The notes below the pieces were generated by a model. It saw only the letters and a program-made list of their open reading frames with translations. It was not told the DNA's origin and did no database searches. Shown piece after piece: positions 25,665 through 34,700 of a stretch of DNA of 64,000 nt (position 1 is the first letter of the stretch; each line of letters starts with the position of its first letter). This DNA is from Pontixanthobacter aquaemixtae. GTDB lineage: Bacteria > Pseudomonadota > Alphaproteobacteria > Sphingomonadales > Sphingomonadaceae. The stretch covers positions 460,001-524,000 of the forward strand of contig NZ_WTYX01000001.1 of the NCBI RefSeq assembly GCF_009827395.1, given 5' to 3'. A program made the translations under genes and the position numbers.

Positions 25665-26252
25665 ATGAAGCGGCATGCGCCGGCGACCGAACGCAACCGC
25701 AGCTTCATCGCGGACGTCTTGAAGGCAGAGCTGCAGCTGCCATGCAGCGTGCTCGAAATTGCCAGCGGCACGGGGGAACACGCGGTGTTCCTCGCGCAGA
25801 AATTTCCCGGGCTTGTCTGGCAACCCAGCGATCAGGACGCAGAAGCCCTCGCGTCGATTGCCGCCTGGACGCGGGAGGCTGGCTTGGCCAATATCCGCCC
25901 GCCGATTGCGCTCGATGCTTCGAAACCCTGGCCCGCACTCGATTGCGATGCGATTTTCTGCTGCAACATGATCCATATCAGCCCGTGGAGTGCGGCAGAG
26001 GGGCTGTTTCGCAATGCAGGCGGGGTGTTGAACGTTGGCGGTCCGCTCATCCTCTACGGGCCGTTTCTGGAAAGCGATGTCGAAACCGCGCCGTCCAATG
26101 TGGCTTTTGATGAAAGTCTGAAATCACGCGATCCTGCCTGGGGCATCCGCGACATTGCCGATGTTGATGCACTCGCCAAAGCGCACGGCTTTGCGCGGAG
26201 CGCGCGCTACGCGATGCCGGCCAACAATCTGATGCTTGTCTACCGCAAATGA
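25665..26252 (+). CDS. DUF938 class I SAM-dependent methyltransferase
   Basis: 195 residues from ATG 25665; a longer open frame starts inside the ABA4-like gene but has no family support. SAM motif I is VLEIASGTGEHAVFLA, and the later CCNMIHISPWSAAEGLF is the hallmark of DUF938. The conserved RNRSFIADVL at the N-terminus also fits. Acceptor unknown. It lies in the same run as dgt, the epimerase and the ABA4-like gene, with 10 bp spacing. Confidence 0.88.
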   Translation: MKRHAPATERNRSFIADVLKAELQLPCSVLEIASGTGEHAVFLAQKFPGLVWQPSDQDAEALASIAAWTREAGLANIRPPIALDASKPWPALDCDAIFCCNMIHISPWSAAEGLFRNAGGVLNVGGPLILYGPFLESDVETAPSNVAFDESLKSRDPAWGIRDIADVDALAKAHGFARSARYAMPANNLMLVYRK

Positions 26253-26286
26253 AAAGACGCCCGCCGGTAGTGTCCGACAGGCGTCT
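26252..26286 (-). terminator. Rho-independent terminator of the small lipoprotein gene
   Basis: Read on the minus strand, a 13-bp stem (two G-U pairs, 6-nt loop ACACTA) at 26286-26255 is followed directly by TTTT. It lies 26 bp after the lipoprotein stop and overlaps the last base of the convergent methyltransferase gene. Confidence 0.75.
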
Positions 26287-26312
26287 CCTTGCGACCCTTG
26301 CGGGTTAACAGG

Positions 26313-26444
26313 TCAATCGATTGCGTCTTCGCCCGACTGGCCAACAGATTGGATATCTTCGCCCAATCCTTTGACCGTATTGCAGGCCGCGGCGGACAGG
26401 CTCAAAGCTGCAACGCCAAGAGACAGTGCTATTTTGCGAAACAT
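26313..26444 (-). CDS. Entericidin A/B-like small lipoprotein
   Basis: 43 residues, read directly from the sequence: a Lys/Arg start (MFRKIALS), a hydrophobic helix, lipobox AAAC with Cys21, then CNTVKGLGEDIQSVGQ and an acidic end. This is the shape of the entericidin EcnA/EcnB family of small membrane lipoproteins. A strong GGAGG site sits 6-10 nt before ATG 26444, and a good terminator follows. In enterics the pair acts as a toxin/antidote; only one gene is here, so a toxin role should not be assumed. Confidence 0.85.
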   Translation of the reverse strand: MFRKIALSLGVAALSLSAAACNTVKGLGEDIQSVGQSGEDAID

Positions 26445-26517
26445 AATTTTACCTCCAATGCAGGCGCGTTTTGCGCGGGGCTATTGCAAGGTAACGCGCC
26501 GAAGCCGGTCCGGTTCC

Positions 26518-27423
26518 TCAGGGCGCCCTTTTCGCGCTACTCTGCTTCGACAGGACGCGTTCGCGCCATGCGACCAGAATGCCCGAAAGGATGATCAGAG
26601 GCGCGCCGATGGCCAAGGTTGCCGGCGGCAGCCGGTCAAACAGGAAATAGCCGAACAAAGTCGCCCAGATCAGTGACGTATAGTCCATGATGATGATCGT
26701 GGCTGCAGACCCGAAGCGGAGACTGGATGTGAGCAGCATCTGTGCCAATGCGCCGCACAGGGCCATGGCCAGTATCAGCAGCCACGTCGTCTGGTCATGC
26801 GCTGCCGCGACAAAGGGCATGGCAATTGCTGCCAAGGGGGCGGTCAATGCGGTGAACCAGAACACAATCGCCCACGGGCTTTCAGTGGTGTTGAGATCCT
26901 GAATCTGGATCGAAATGAGCGCGATCAGGAATGCCGCAATCAGCCCCACCAATGTCCCTGCTGGATTGAGCATATCGCCGCCCGGCTGCATCACAATCAA
27001 CACCCCGGCGAAGCCGATCGCGATTGCTGCCGCGCGGTATTTGCCCACTTTATCGCGGAACAACACCATCGACAGGATGACCGCCCACATGGGCGTGGTG
27101 AAGCTGAGAGTGGTCGCTTCGGCAAGCGGCAGCAAAACGATGGCTCCGTATACAAAAACCATGCCGATAATGCCGTACATTGCCCGCCGGGCATGCGCCC
27201 CGATGCGCCGGGTTCGCACCACAGCAATCCGGCCAGCCAGCAGCAAGAATCCGCCGATCAGCAAAAAAGTCAGCGCCTGACGCCAGAAAATCAGTTCCAG
27301 CAAATGCGCGCCGCGTTGCTCGGCAAGCTTCAGCAGCGCCCCCATTGTCGCCAGCGTAGCCGCCGTCAGCAGACGCAGACCCAACGCAAGCATCGGGCGG
27401 GGCAGGGCAACGGATCCATCCAT
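26518..27423 (-). CDS. DMT superfamily transporter with EamA domains
   Basis: 301 residues from ATG 27423 (the frame opens 6 codons earlier). Ten hydrophobic segments in two EamA repeats are visible; each repeat includes the usual signature, for example LAEATTLSFTTPMWAVILSM in the first and GSAATIIIMDYTSLIWATLF in the second. The charged tail (WRERVLSKQSSAKRA) is cytosolic. It probably exports a metabolite or amino acid; the substrate cannot be told. It is divergent from the small membrane protein gene, with 63 bp between the starts. Confidence 0.88.
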   Translation of the reverse strand: MDGSVALPRPMLALGLRLLTAATLATMGALLKLAEQRGAHLLELIFWRQALTFLLIGGFLLLAGRIAVVRTRRIGAHARRAMYGIIGMVFVYGAIVLLPLAEATTLSFTTPMWAVILSMVLFRDKVGKYRAAAIAIGFAGVLIVMQPGGDMLNPAGTLVGLIAAFLIALISIQIQDLNTTESPWAIVFWFTALTAPLAAIAMPFVAAAHDQTTWLLILAMALCGALAQMLLTSSLRFGSAATIIIMDYTSLIWATLFGYFLFDRLPPATLAIGAPLIILSGILVAWRERVLSKQSSAKRAP

Positions 27424-27486
27424 GCCGCAGCCATAGGGCACGCGCCGAAGCGATCAACTATTGTGAGGGGGTGCATCACCACCCAT

Positions 27487-27732
27487 ATGCGCGGGGCAAT
27501 GGCGATTACGCATTATCTTACATTTGCCAGCGAGGCAGAAATCGTCGGTCTTTGGGGACTGGCGATGTTTGCCGTCGCCATTTTTGCGCTGCTCGCGGAA
27601 AAACGCCGCAACAAAGTCGCGCGGATTGACCGGATCGGCTGGGTCCCGTGGCTCAATATCTTCTTGACAAGCGCGATGATTGGGGCAGGGCTCATCGCGC
27701 TTGCCGCCAAAGGAATTATCGCTGGCGAGTAA
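27487..27732 (+). CDS. Small two-helix membrane protein, unknown
   Basis: 81 residues from ATG 27487 (or 77 from ATG 27499). Two hydrophobic segments (VGLWGLAMFAVAIFALLAE and IFLTSAMIGAGLIALAAKG) flank a basic loop (KRRNKVARIDRIGWVPW), suggesting both ends are periplasmic. I recognise no family. It is divergent from the DMT transporter and convergent with cpaF. The coding call rests on the clear membrane pattern. Confidence 0.65.
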   Translation: MRGAMAITHYLTFASEAEIVGLWGLAMFAVAIFALLAEKRRNKVARIDRIGWVPWLNIFLTSAMIGAGLIALAAKGIIAGE

Positions 27733-27762
27733 CCGGGGGCAGGCCCCAGCTTGCAGGCCTCT

Positions 27763-29301
27763 TTAGAGGCACGCCTCCAAATACGCCTGATCGAAGCCGA
27801 ATTGGCGCGATTTTTCGAGCGTATAGGGGCGCAGGCCAGACGCGCGATATTCGCCGATGATCTTGCCGTCATCGTCCTCGTCGAGATATTCGAACTTGAA
27901 CAATTCCTGCGTCACGATCACGTCGCCTTCCATACCGATCACCTCGGTAATGTTGGTGGTACGGCGCGAACCGTCGCGCAGACGTTTCACCTGTACGATA
28001 ATATCCACCGATTCAGCGATCTGCCGCGAAATGGCTTCTTTCGGGATCTTGATGTCGCCCATCAGGATCATGTTTTCCATACGGCCAAGGCATTCGCGCG
28101 GGCTGTTGGCGTGAAGCGTACACATCGAACCATCGTGGCCCGTGTTCATCGCGGCGAGAAGGTCAAAACATTCGGCGCCGCGAATCTCACCCAGGATGAT
28201 CCGGTCAGGGCGCATACGCAGGGCGTTCTTAACAAGGTCACCAATCGTAATCGCGCCTTGGCCTTCAAGGTTCGGCGGGCGTGTTTCAAGCGGCAGCCAG
28301 TGCGGCTGCTGCAGACGAAGCTCGGCGGCGTCCTCGATGGTCAGCACGCGCTCACCCGGGTCGATCATTTTTGACAGGGCATTGAGCATGGTCGTTTTAC
28401 CCGAACCCGTACCACCCGAAATAACGATGTTCATCCGGCACGCACCCGCGATTTTCAGCGCGGTCGACATCTTGTCGCTCATCGAACCGAATTCCTTGAG
28501 CATGTCGATCGTAATCGGCTTCTCAGAGAATTTACGAATCGAGATCGCGGTGCCTTTGAGCGACAGCGGCGGAACGATCACGTTTACACGGCTGCCGTCT
28601 TTCAGACGGGCGTCGGCCAGCGGTGTGGTCTGGTCGACGCGGCGGCCCACCTGGTTCACGATGCGCTGGGCAATCTGGAACAGATGCTGTTCGTCGCGGA
28701 ACCGGATCGGTGCCTGCACCAGCTTACCCGATTTCTCGATAAAGGTCTGGTCGGGCCCGTTGACCATGATGTCCGAAATGTCGGGGTCGTTGAGCAATTC
28801 TTCGAGCGGGCCGAAGCCGAGCAGCTCGTCGATCAGAACTTTTTCCAGCGCGAATTGTTCGCGGCGGTTCAGTGTGACTTTAAGTTCAGCCAGCACTTCC
28901 ATGATAATCGGACGGAATTCCTCGGAGAGTTCTTCCTTGCTCAGCGTTGCTGCGGCTTCGGGATCGACCCGTTCGAGCAGACGCGGAAGCACCTGTTCCT
29001 TGATCTTGTGAACGCTGGCTTCAAAACCGCCCACTTCTGCATTGCCTTCCATCACCGCATTGGCGCGGTCGGTAAGGCGTGTCATCGCATCGCTTTTGTT
29101 GGGCTGCGCGCTGCTGGCAGGGATGTCTGCTGCGGTGTCTTCACCGGGAAGCGGCGGGAATTGTTCGCCGCCCGGGGGTGGAACGTCGTCTTTGGCGGGG
29201 GCAGCGCTTTCGCCGCCCTTCATCGGGCGTGCTACGCCGAAAGAGGGACGTGCACCGGGTTTCATTCCGCTGGGTCCATTCTTACGTCCGAAAGCGCTCA
29301 T
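27763..29301 (-). CDS. cpaF: CpaF-type secretion ATPase (Tad pilus)
   Basis: 512-residue hexameric ATPase that powers Tad/Flp pilus assembly. After a Pro-rich variable N-terminus (about 75 residues), the conserved part has Walker A GGTGSGKTT, Asp box TIEDAAELRLQQPHWLPLE, Walker B RIILGEIRG and His box GHDGSMCTLHANSPRECL. RBS AGGGGA precedes the ATG. No other tad/cpa gene is adjacent, so cpaF is detached from its usual cluster in this window. It sits downstream of the glycan operon, with a 154-bp gap, and probably has its own promoter. Confidence 0.94.
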   Translation of the reverse strand: MSAFGRKNGPSGMKPGARPSFGVARPMKGGESAAPAKDDVPPPGGEQFPPLPGEDTAADIPASSAQPNKSDAMTRLTDRANAVMEGNAEVGGFEASVHKIKEQVLPRLLERVDPEAAATLSKEELSEEFRPIIMEVLAELKVTLNRREQFALEKVLIDELLGFGPLEELLNDPDISDIMVNGPDQTFIEKSGKLVQAPIRFRDEQHLFQIAQRIVNQVGRRVDQTTPLADARLKDGSRVNVIVPPLSLKGTAISIRKFSEKPITIDMLKEFGSMSDKMSTALKIAGACRMNIVISGGTGSGKTTMLNALSKMIDPGERVLTIEDAAELRLQQPHWLPLETRPPNLEGQGAITIGDLVKNALRMRPDRIILGEIRGAECFDLLAAMNTGHDGSMCTLHANSPRECLGRMENMILMGDIKIPKEAISRQIAESVDIIVQVKRLRDGSRRTTNITEVIGMEGDVIVTQELFKFEYLDEDDDGKIIGEYRASGLRPYTLEKSRQFGFDQAYLEACL

Positions 29302-29455
29302 CTTGGCGTCCCCTCTTTGTGGTGCCCAAAATCGGGCTCACCCACGCAATTTCACTAACGACTGCTGGCCATAGATGCCCAAGCAGTCGTGTTCAGAAAT
29401 GGTGAATAGATTGGAAACCTTATTTTTCTCTAAAGGTCTCGGGCTGTTTTTGCTG

Positions 29456-30367
29456 TCAGCGTGCGCCGCGTTTGAGCATATGCTCTGCGCGCCCGAGACA
29501 GGCAGCGAGACGGGTCATGTTGACGGCGCCGATCCGGCGCGCACCAAATAGCCAGCCGAAGGCCGAAATCGCTGCAAGAACAGGAATCTCGATGGGGAGG
29601 AGCATATTTCGCAAGCGGCCGCGATTTCCCTGCGCCGCCGCTCCGCGTCCAAGCCGTTGATAGCGCCGGAAAATGAACTCTCTGGTCATCTCGTGCGGCT
29701 GGATCTGGTGCCGGACCAGGGCATTCGGGATAAAGCGTACGCCGGCCCCTTTCCGGTGCAGTCGATGGGCCATTTCGGTATCTTGCCCGCCGGTCGGTTT
29801 TGCCCCGGCTTTCAGATTGGTCCGGTCCTCGTCAAAGCGTAAATCGTCAAGAGCGGATCGGCGGATCGCCCAGTTGCCGCCTTTGGCAAATCGCGGTGGG
29901 CAGGGCCCTTCTTCGAGCGAAAGCGGCGTGCAGCCACAACATTTCCCGATATTGGTGAGATGGATGAGCCAATCGGGGGCATGGGCAAGAAATTCGGGCC
30001 GGATTTGCCCCAGAAATGCGCCCGTATCCGGATTGTCGCGGGCTGCCTTGCGATAGGCATCGAGCCAGCCATCGGCGGGAAGAATATCATCGTCGATAAA
30101 CACCAACAGATCGCCGCGCGCCTGTTCTATCGCCGTGTTGAGCGCGAAGGATTTTCCGGGCCTGGCCTCATGCACAATCGAAACATTGCGCCCTTGGGCA
30201 AATGCGTTGAACATTTCTGAGGTGCTGTCTGTGCTCGCATTATCGGCAAGGACAAACTCGACGTCGTCATGCGCCGCGGCAATCGGCTCGAGGATCGCGA
30301 ACACAGGCCCAAGCGTGTCTTCGCCGTCCTTGCTGGCAATTATGATCGAGACTGCGGTGCCGGCCAT
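29456..30367 (-). CDS. Family 2 glycosyltransferase
   Basis: 303 residues from ATG 30367, 1 bp after the preceding stop. GT-A core: VSIIIASKDGEDTLGPVF at the start, DNASTD, then the metal-binding DDD of FIDDDILPADGWLDAY, and the acceptor-site GGQDTEMAHRLHRKG (an ED/QD-type catalytic motif). It ends in a membrane-associated helix (PVLAAISAFGWLFGA). Last gene of the seven-gene glycan operon. Sugar and linkage unknown. Confidence 0.88.
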   Translation of the reverse strand: MAGTAVSIIIASKDGEDTLGPVFAILEPIAAAHDDVEFVLADNASTDSTSEMFNAFAQGRNVSIVHEARPGKSFALNTAIEQARGDLLVFIDDDILPADGWLDAYRKAARDNPDTGAFLGQIRPEFLAHAPDWLIHLTNIGKCCGCTPLSLEEGPCPPRFAKGGNWAIRRSALDDLRFDEDRTNLKAGAKPTGGQDTEMAHRLHRKGAGVRFIPNALVRHQIQPHEMTREFIFRRYQRLGRGAAAQGNRGRLRNMLLPIEIPVLAAISAFGWLFGARRIGAVNMTRLAACLGRAEHMLKRGAR

Positions 30368-30368
30368 C

Positions 30369-31265
30369 TTAATATCGCCCCGTAAACCGGCCTGTCGCCG
30401 CGGCATAGGTGCAGCCGGCCGCCCAGATCGTGGTCCCTGCGACGATGCCGGGCAGATATTTGATCGCCATGCCGAATTTTCCGCCGCTGACTATTCGCTT
30501 GAGGATCAGCGCGCATTTCGCCGCCCCGAGCAGTGGTGAAGCGGGCCAGAAGCGGACGGCTTTATGCCCGGGCATGTCGGTGCTCATGCGAACCTTGGCG
30601 AAGTGACGACCCTGATTCATCAGATGGCGGTAGAAATGGCTGAAACCGGGCAGGTTGAAATGGCCGACCTGCATATCGGGTTGGAAAATCTGTGTTTTCC
30701 CGGATTGGCGAAGCAGGTGGAACAGCATCGTATCTTGTCCTGCCCGGAAATTCTCTGGGAAATAGCCGACTGCGGCAAGATCAGCCTTGCGCACCGCCAG
30801 ATTGCACGATGCGCCGCCGCGCTGCTCGCCAAAGGGGCGCCACGGCGCTTGTTCGGAAAATTCACAATGCCATACTGACATGCCCCAATACCCGCCCGTT
30901 TCCGCAGTGCCGATCGAGCCGACAATGAAGGCGCCAGGATTTGCGTGCAAGTTCTCCGCGGCCTGTTCGACCCAGTCCGCAGCAGGCACGGTGTCGCAAT
31001 CGCAAAAGGCAATCGCGTCTGTCGTAGCGATCGTTGCAGCTTTGTTCCGCGCCGCGCCCGCGAACAGCCTTTCAGGCGAATGGAGCGCGGTCACTTCGGG
31101 AAATTCGCGCGCGATCCAGTCGGTCGGATCGTCGGTGCCGCTATGGCTGACAAAGATGGCGGTTGGCTGCTGCGTTCCATTGCGCAGCGCCATTAGCACG
31201 CGGCGCAAATAGGGCGTCGGCCCATAGGCCGGAATGATGACCGAGATTGAGAGTGGGTCAGCCAT
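30369..31265 (-). CDS. Family 2 glycosyltransferase
   Basis: 298 residues from ATG 31265, which overlaps the sulfotransferase stop by 8 bp. The fold starts ISVIIPAYGPTPYLRRVL; the donor motif is the DCD of FCDCDTVPAADWVEQA, with a catalytic-site GQDTMLFHLLRQSG further on. A hydrophobic C-terminal stretch (MAIKYLPGIVAGTTIWAAG) suggests membrane association. It is one of three GT2 enzymes in the operon and shares general layout with its downstream neighbour. Acceptor unknown. Confidence 0.87.
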   Translation of the reverse strand: MADPLSISVIIPAYGPTPYLRRVLMALRNGTQQPTAIFVSHSGTDDPTDWIAREFPEVTALHSPERLFAGAARNKAATIATTDAIAFCDCDTVPAADWVEQAAENLHANPGAFIVGSIGTAETGGYWGMSVWHCEFSEQAPWRPFGEQRGGASCNLAVRKADLAAVGYFPENFRAGQDTMLFHLLRQSGKTQIFQPDMQVGHFNLPGFSHFYRHLMNQGRHFAKVRMSTDMPGHKAVRFWPASPLLGAAKCALILKRIVSGGKFGMAIKYLPGIVAGTTIWAAGCTYAAATGRFTGRY

Positions 31266-32226
31266 CGGTGGTCTCATATTGCAGCGCGCGTGCGGGGCGT
31301 GCAGCATCCGCAGGACGCTCCGCCGGCACCGGTTTCCAATGGGTCAGATCACGTCCAAGGAAATTCTCCACCCATTCAACATCACCGCGAAAACGCGACA
31401 AAAGAAGCGCGCGCGTATCGGCATTCAAAGGCGGATTTTTTGCTTTGGCGGTGCTGACCTTTTTGAGCATCTCGCGAACCTTGCGGCGTGTCGATGCACC
31501 GAATAGCGGCTTGGTGAACTTGCCGAGCCATGCAGGCGGATAGAAAGCGAGGTCGAGAAGAAAGCGCGATCGGGGAACCTTCGCGCCGTTTTTCACTGCG
31601 AGTTCGGTCCGCTCGGCAAATTCCGGATCGATCCCCAACCACTGATAGAGCTCGCGCAGGCATTCCACCGGCCTGTCTTTGAGATCGTCGAGCAGGACCA
31701 GACGGACATTGCTCTCTCCGAAAGTCTCCAAGAAGCGGCTGATATTCTCCTGATATCCATAGACTTTCGAATAGATCAGGTTCTCCGGAATGCCCTTGCG
31801 CTTCGGCGCGATTGACGCAGCGCGGCGCTCTTCTGCTGCCAGCGAAGCCTCCAGCGAGGGCAGGTTTTCTGCGCCGGTAAAGCTGAGCTGGTGATACATC
31901 GAATGCACCGCGTCCGCCGGATTGCGCAAGGCGATAATGATCTTTGCATCGGGTGATGCCGCCTTGATATTTGCAGGGGCCGTGGGATTGTAAAAATAAT
32001 GGGTAGAGCCATCGAGAGCGTAGCCCGTGCCATCCCACTCATCATAGAATGACAGATAGTCGGCCTCCGGCAAATCGCCCGCCATGGTCAGGCCGCCACG
32101 GAAGAAGATCGGTTCCTTGACTTTCGAACCGAAAATTTCGGGATGCTGCGCGAGCCAGTCATACAGCGAAGTCGTGCCGCATTTCGGTGCGCCTGCAAGG
32201 AAGAGGTTCGGATATTGCGAAGTCAT
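31258..32226 (-). CDS. Sulfotransferase (PAPS-dependent)
   Basis: 322 residues. It has the 5'-phosphosulfate loop PKCGTTSLYDWL (residues 14-25) and the 3'-phosphate site ALRNPADAVHSMYHQL (about 99-114), so PAPS binding is well supported. The fold is that of carbohydrate/heparan-type sulfotransferases. Within an operon of glycosyltransferases and a flippase it most likely sulfates a surface glycan. Its start overlaps the flippase stop by 4 bp, and its stop overlaps the next glycosyltransferase. PAPS supply genes are not in the window. Confidence 0.9.
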   Translation of the reverse strand: MTSQYPNLFLAGAPKCGTTSLYDWLAQHPEIFGSKVKEPIFFRGGLTMAGDLPEADYLSFYDEWDGTGYALDGSTHYFYNPTAPANIKAASPDAKIIIALRNPADAVHSMYHQLSFTGAENLPSLEASLAAEERRAASIAPKRKGIPENLIYSKVYGYQENISRFLETFGESNVRLVLLDDLKDRPVECLRELYQWLGIDPEFAERTELAVKNGAKVPRSRFLLDLAFYPPAWLGKFTKPLFGASTRRKVREMLKKVSTAKAKNPPLNADTRALLLSRFRGDVEWVENFLGRDLTHWKPVPAERPADAARPARALQYETTDG

Positions 32227-33581
32227 AATTCTCTACCGGTGGCTGGCTGACGGCGGCCAATCAATTGCAATAGCGACGGGTCAAAGCCCAATAAGCGGCG
32301 CGTTGCAATCAATGCGGCGGTGTTCCACGCAATCAATCCCACAGAAACTGCAATGGCTGCGCCCGTTGCACCATAATGCGGGACCAGCAGAACTGCGGCC
32401 ACCAGAGCCGCAACAACGCCGAGAACCTTGCTGATTGTTGCCATACGGACATGTCCGGTCATCGTCAGAAGATAGCCGACCGGCCCCGTTGCAGTGTTGA
32501 AGATCTGGCCCGCGCCGACGATCCACAGCAACGGCGCGACCGCAGTAAAATCGGGCCCGAATGCCAGCAGGATCAGCGGGCCGAGGCCGGCCAGAGTGAT
32601 CGTGACGGCTGTGGTCAGGCCGCAAGTGGCAAGCGTGTATGTGCGGGTGACGTCGGCCAGCCGCGACATCTGGCCTGAATTCCAGAATTCCGACACGCGC
32701 GGCGCATAACGCATTGCGGCGGCGGTAGCTGGCAGCGCAATGATCGGAGTGAGGCGAGCGATCGGCTGGTAAAGTCCGGCCTGCTCGGGAGAGGCGAACA
32801 GTGCCAGCATGATTGTCGCAAATTCGCCCTGGACGATAGCGAGCATCGACAGGGCAAAAAAAGGCGCGGCTTTGCCGAAGAATGCGGGATTGTCTGAGGT
32901 TTCGGTGTTGGCTGTGCGTTCGACTGTATTGCGCGCGGACATGTGCCTGCGGACCAATATCGCCCCGGCCAGGGCGCTGCACAGGCTCGCCATGGCAAAC
33001 ATGATCAGGAAGCCGGGCGCGGTCACATCGGGTATGAAAGCGAGCGAGCAGACCACCAAGGCGATCAGCATCGCGGGTCGCAATATTTCCCCGGGCCATT
33101 GCGCGGCCGATACATCGCCAAACCCCTGCGCCATCCCGCGCAAAAGCTGGATCAGCGCGACTGCCGGTATTATCGCCGCGGCAACCAGAATGACCGAGCG
33201 ATATTCCGCCAGAAAGGGGCTCGCTGCGAAAATCACTATTGCCGAAAGCGCAGAAATCCCGAGCACCGATACAACTGCATGACGGGCAAATTTGCCCAGC
33301 AAATGCTGTTTTCCGCTGGCCAGCCAGCCGGCGATTTCGCGCGTGGCCAAGGTTCCGTATCCGAACAGCGCGAAAGCCGCCGCGATATGCGCAACAGACA
33401 ATGCGACCGCGACCAAACCATAGCCGTCAACGCCCAGCAAACGTGCCGCGATGATTGCCTGCACAAAGGAAAGCGTAAGGCCGGTGATGCGGATCAGCAC
33501 GCTGACGATAGATCCGCGTGCGATGGGCCCGGCGGCAAGCGCTGATCCGCGATTGACCAATTTGCGAAGCGCGCCGGTCAT
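32223..33581 (-). CDS. Polysaccharide flippase (Wzx-like, MOP superfamily)
   Basis: 452 residues from ATG 33581, which overlaps the GT4 stop by 4 bp; the frame is open 48 codons further upstream but that part lies within the GT4 gene. About 12-14 hydrophobic helices, starting with SIVSVLIRITGLTLSFVQAI and ARLLGVDGYGLVAVALSVAH, typical of Wzx-type lipid-linked oligosaccharide flippases. It would move the glycan repeat unit across the inner membrane. No Wzy polymerase or Wza/Wzc export protein is visible beside it. Confidence 0.88.
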   Translation of the reverse strand: MTGALRKLVNRGSALAAGPIARGSIVSVLIRITGLTLSFVQAIIAARLLGVDGYGLVAVALSVAHIAAAFALFGYGTLATREIAGWLASGKQHLLGKFARHAVVSVLGISALSAIVIFAASPFLAEYRSVILVAAAIIPAVALIQLLRGMAQGFGDVSAAQWPGEILRPAMLIALVVCSLAFIPDVTAPGFLIMFAMASLCSALAGAILVRRHMSARNTVERTANTETSDNPAFFGKAAPFFALSMLAIVQGEFATIMLALFASPEQAGLYQPIARLTPIIALPATAAAMRYAPRVSEFWNSGQMSRLADVTRTYTLATCGLTTAVTITLAGLGPLILLAFGPDFTAVAPLLWIVGAGQIFNTATGPVGYLLTMTGHVRMATISKVLGVVAALVAAVLLVPHYGATGAAIAVSVGLIAWNTAALIATRRLLGFDPSLLQLIGRRQPATGREL

Positions 33582-34699
33582 CGCTCCATCCCCGCATGTT
33601 TTAGAACGGCCAGAGCAACACGGTCCCAATTGTAGAAATCGCGCGCTGCAGTCTGTGCCTCGCGGCAAAATTCGCTGCGTTGGACCTCGGGCATTGCGGC
33701 GATTTTTTCGATCGCATCGGTCCATGCCTGGGCGTCGCCCGTGCCAATCAAGTGCCCGGTCGTTCCGTCCAGCACCGCATCGCGCAATCCGCCGTGATCT
33801 GCCGCCAGAACTATTGCGCCCGATGCAGCCGCTTCTGCCGCAACGAGGCCGAACCCTTCATACTCGCCATTGTCAGGCTCTATATTGGGCACAATGACGC
33901 ACAGCGCATTGCGATAGGCATCGGCCAGCCGGTCAGGGTTAAGGCATCCGAGATAATCAACGCGCCGGTCTTCAATCACATGCGCTTCGCTGTCATCCCA
34001 GCCTGTGCCGGCGATTTGTAGGCGGATTGTTTCGGGCAGGTGAGGCAGGACGTTGTTGACGAACCAACCGCACCCTTTGCGGTGGACCAGACGACCGGCA
34101 AACAGGATGTGTCCATTGTGGCTGGAATCGTATGACGCCCCGCAATGCGCAGTACCCAGCGGGACAATCTCGCTGTTGGTCCAGCCGGTTTCGCGGGCAA
34201 CTTCGGCGGTAGCGCGCGAATTGGCGATGATTATGGAGGCCGGCAGCAGTCGTGCACCCAGCCGCAGGTAAGCGCCGTAAAGCGATCCCTTGATCCCGCC
34301 TCTGCGGTGATAGGCAACATCGGTCCCGTGCGCGGCGATCAAAATCTCGGGTTTGCCGCCGCGCAATTTGGCCAGAAGCGCGAGCGGCCAAAGCGCCATG
34401 TCGCCAAGCAGAATGGCCTTGAGGCTCTCTGAACGGGTGAGGTAACGGCGCAGGACCGTAAACGGAAACAGCAGCAGGCTGAACACCGATGGCGGCATCC
34501 CGTTCTCGCGCCCCTTCAGTGCAATCAGATCAATCGGGCGCCGCGCAAGCAAATGCTCTGCCAGCTGGATCGACCATGTCTCCATCCCGCCCATGGCTGG
34601 TGCCCATTTGCGCGTAACAAACAGAAAATCCGCCGCCCGATTTGTGCGATGCGCGCTCTTGCCGGCGGGCGCATGGAGCGAGGGATCGTGCGCTGACAT
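33578..34699 (-). CDS. Family 4 glycosyltransferase
   Basis: 373-residue GT-B enzyme, retaining type. Start of the acceptor domain: FVTRKWAPAMGGMETWSIQL. Donor domain from about residue 190: HILFAGRLVHRKGCGWFV, then EGFGLVAAEAAASGAIVLA with the E-x7-E pair that binds the nucleotide sugar. It follows the GT-C-like gene by 1 bp and overlaps the flippase by 4 bp. Sugar unknown. Confidence 0.9.
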   Translation of the reverse strand: MSAHDPSLHAPAGKSAHRTNRAADFLFVTRKWAPAMGGMETWSIQLAEHLLARRPIDLIALKGRENGMPPSVFSLLLFPFTVLRRYLTRSESLKAILLGDMALWPLALLAKLRGGKPEILIAAHGTDVAYHRRGGIKGSLYGAYLRLGARLLPASIIIANSRATAEVARETGWTNSEIVPLGTAHCGASYDSSHNGHILFAGRLVHRKGCGWFVNNVLPHLPETIRLQIAGTGWDDSEAHVIEDRRVDYLGCLNPDRLADAYRNALCVIVPNIEPDNGEYEGFGLVAAEAAASGAIVLAADHGGLRDAVLDGTTGHLIGTGDAQAWTDAIEKIAAMPEVQRSEFCREAQTAARDFYNWDRVALAVLKHAGMER

Positions 34700-34700
34700 A

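Noticed and set aside
26313-26444. Toxin-antitoxin pair
   Set aside because: Only one entericidin-like gene is present and no antidote is nearby.
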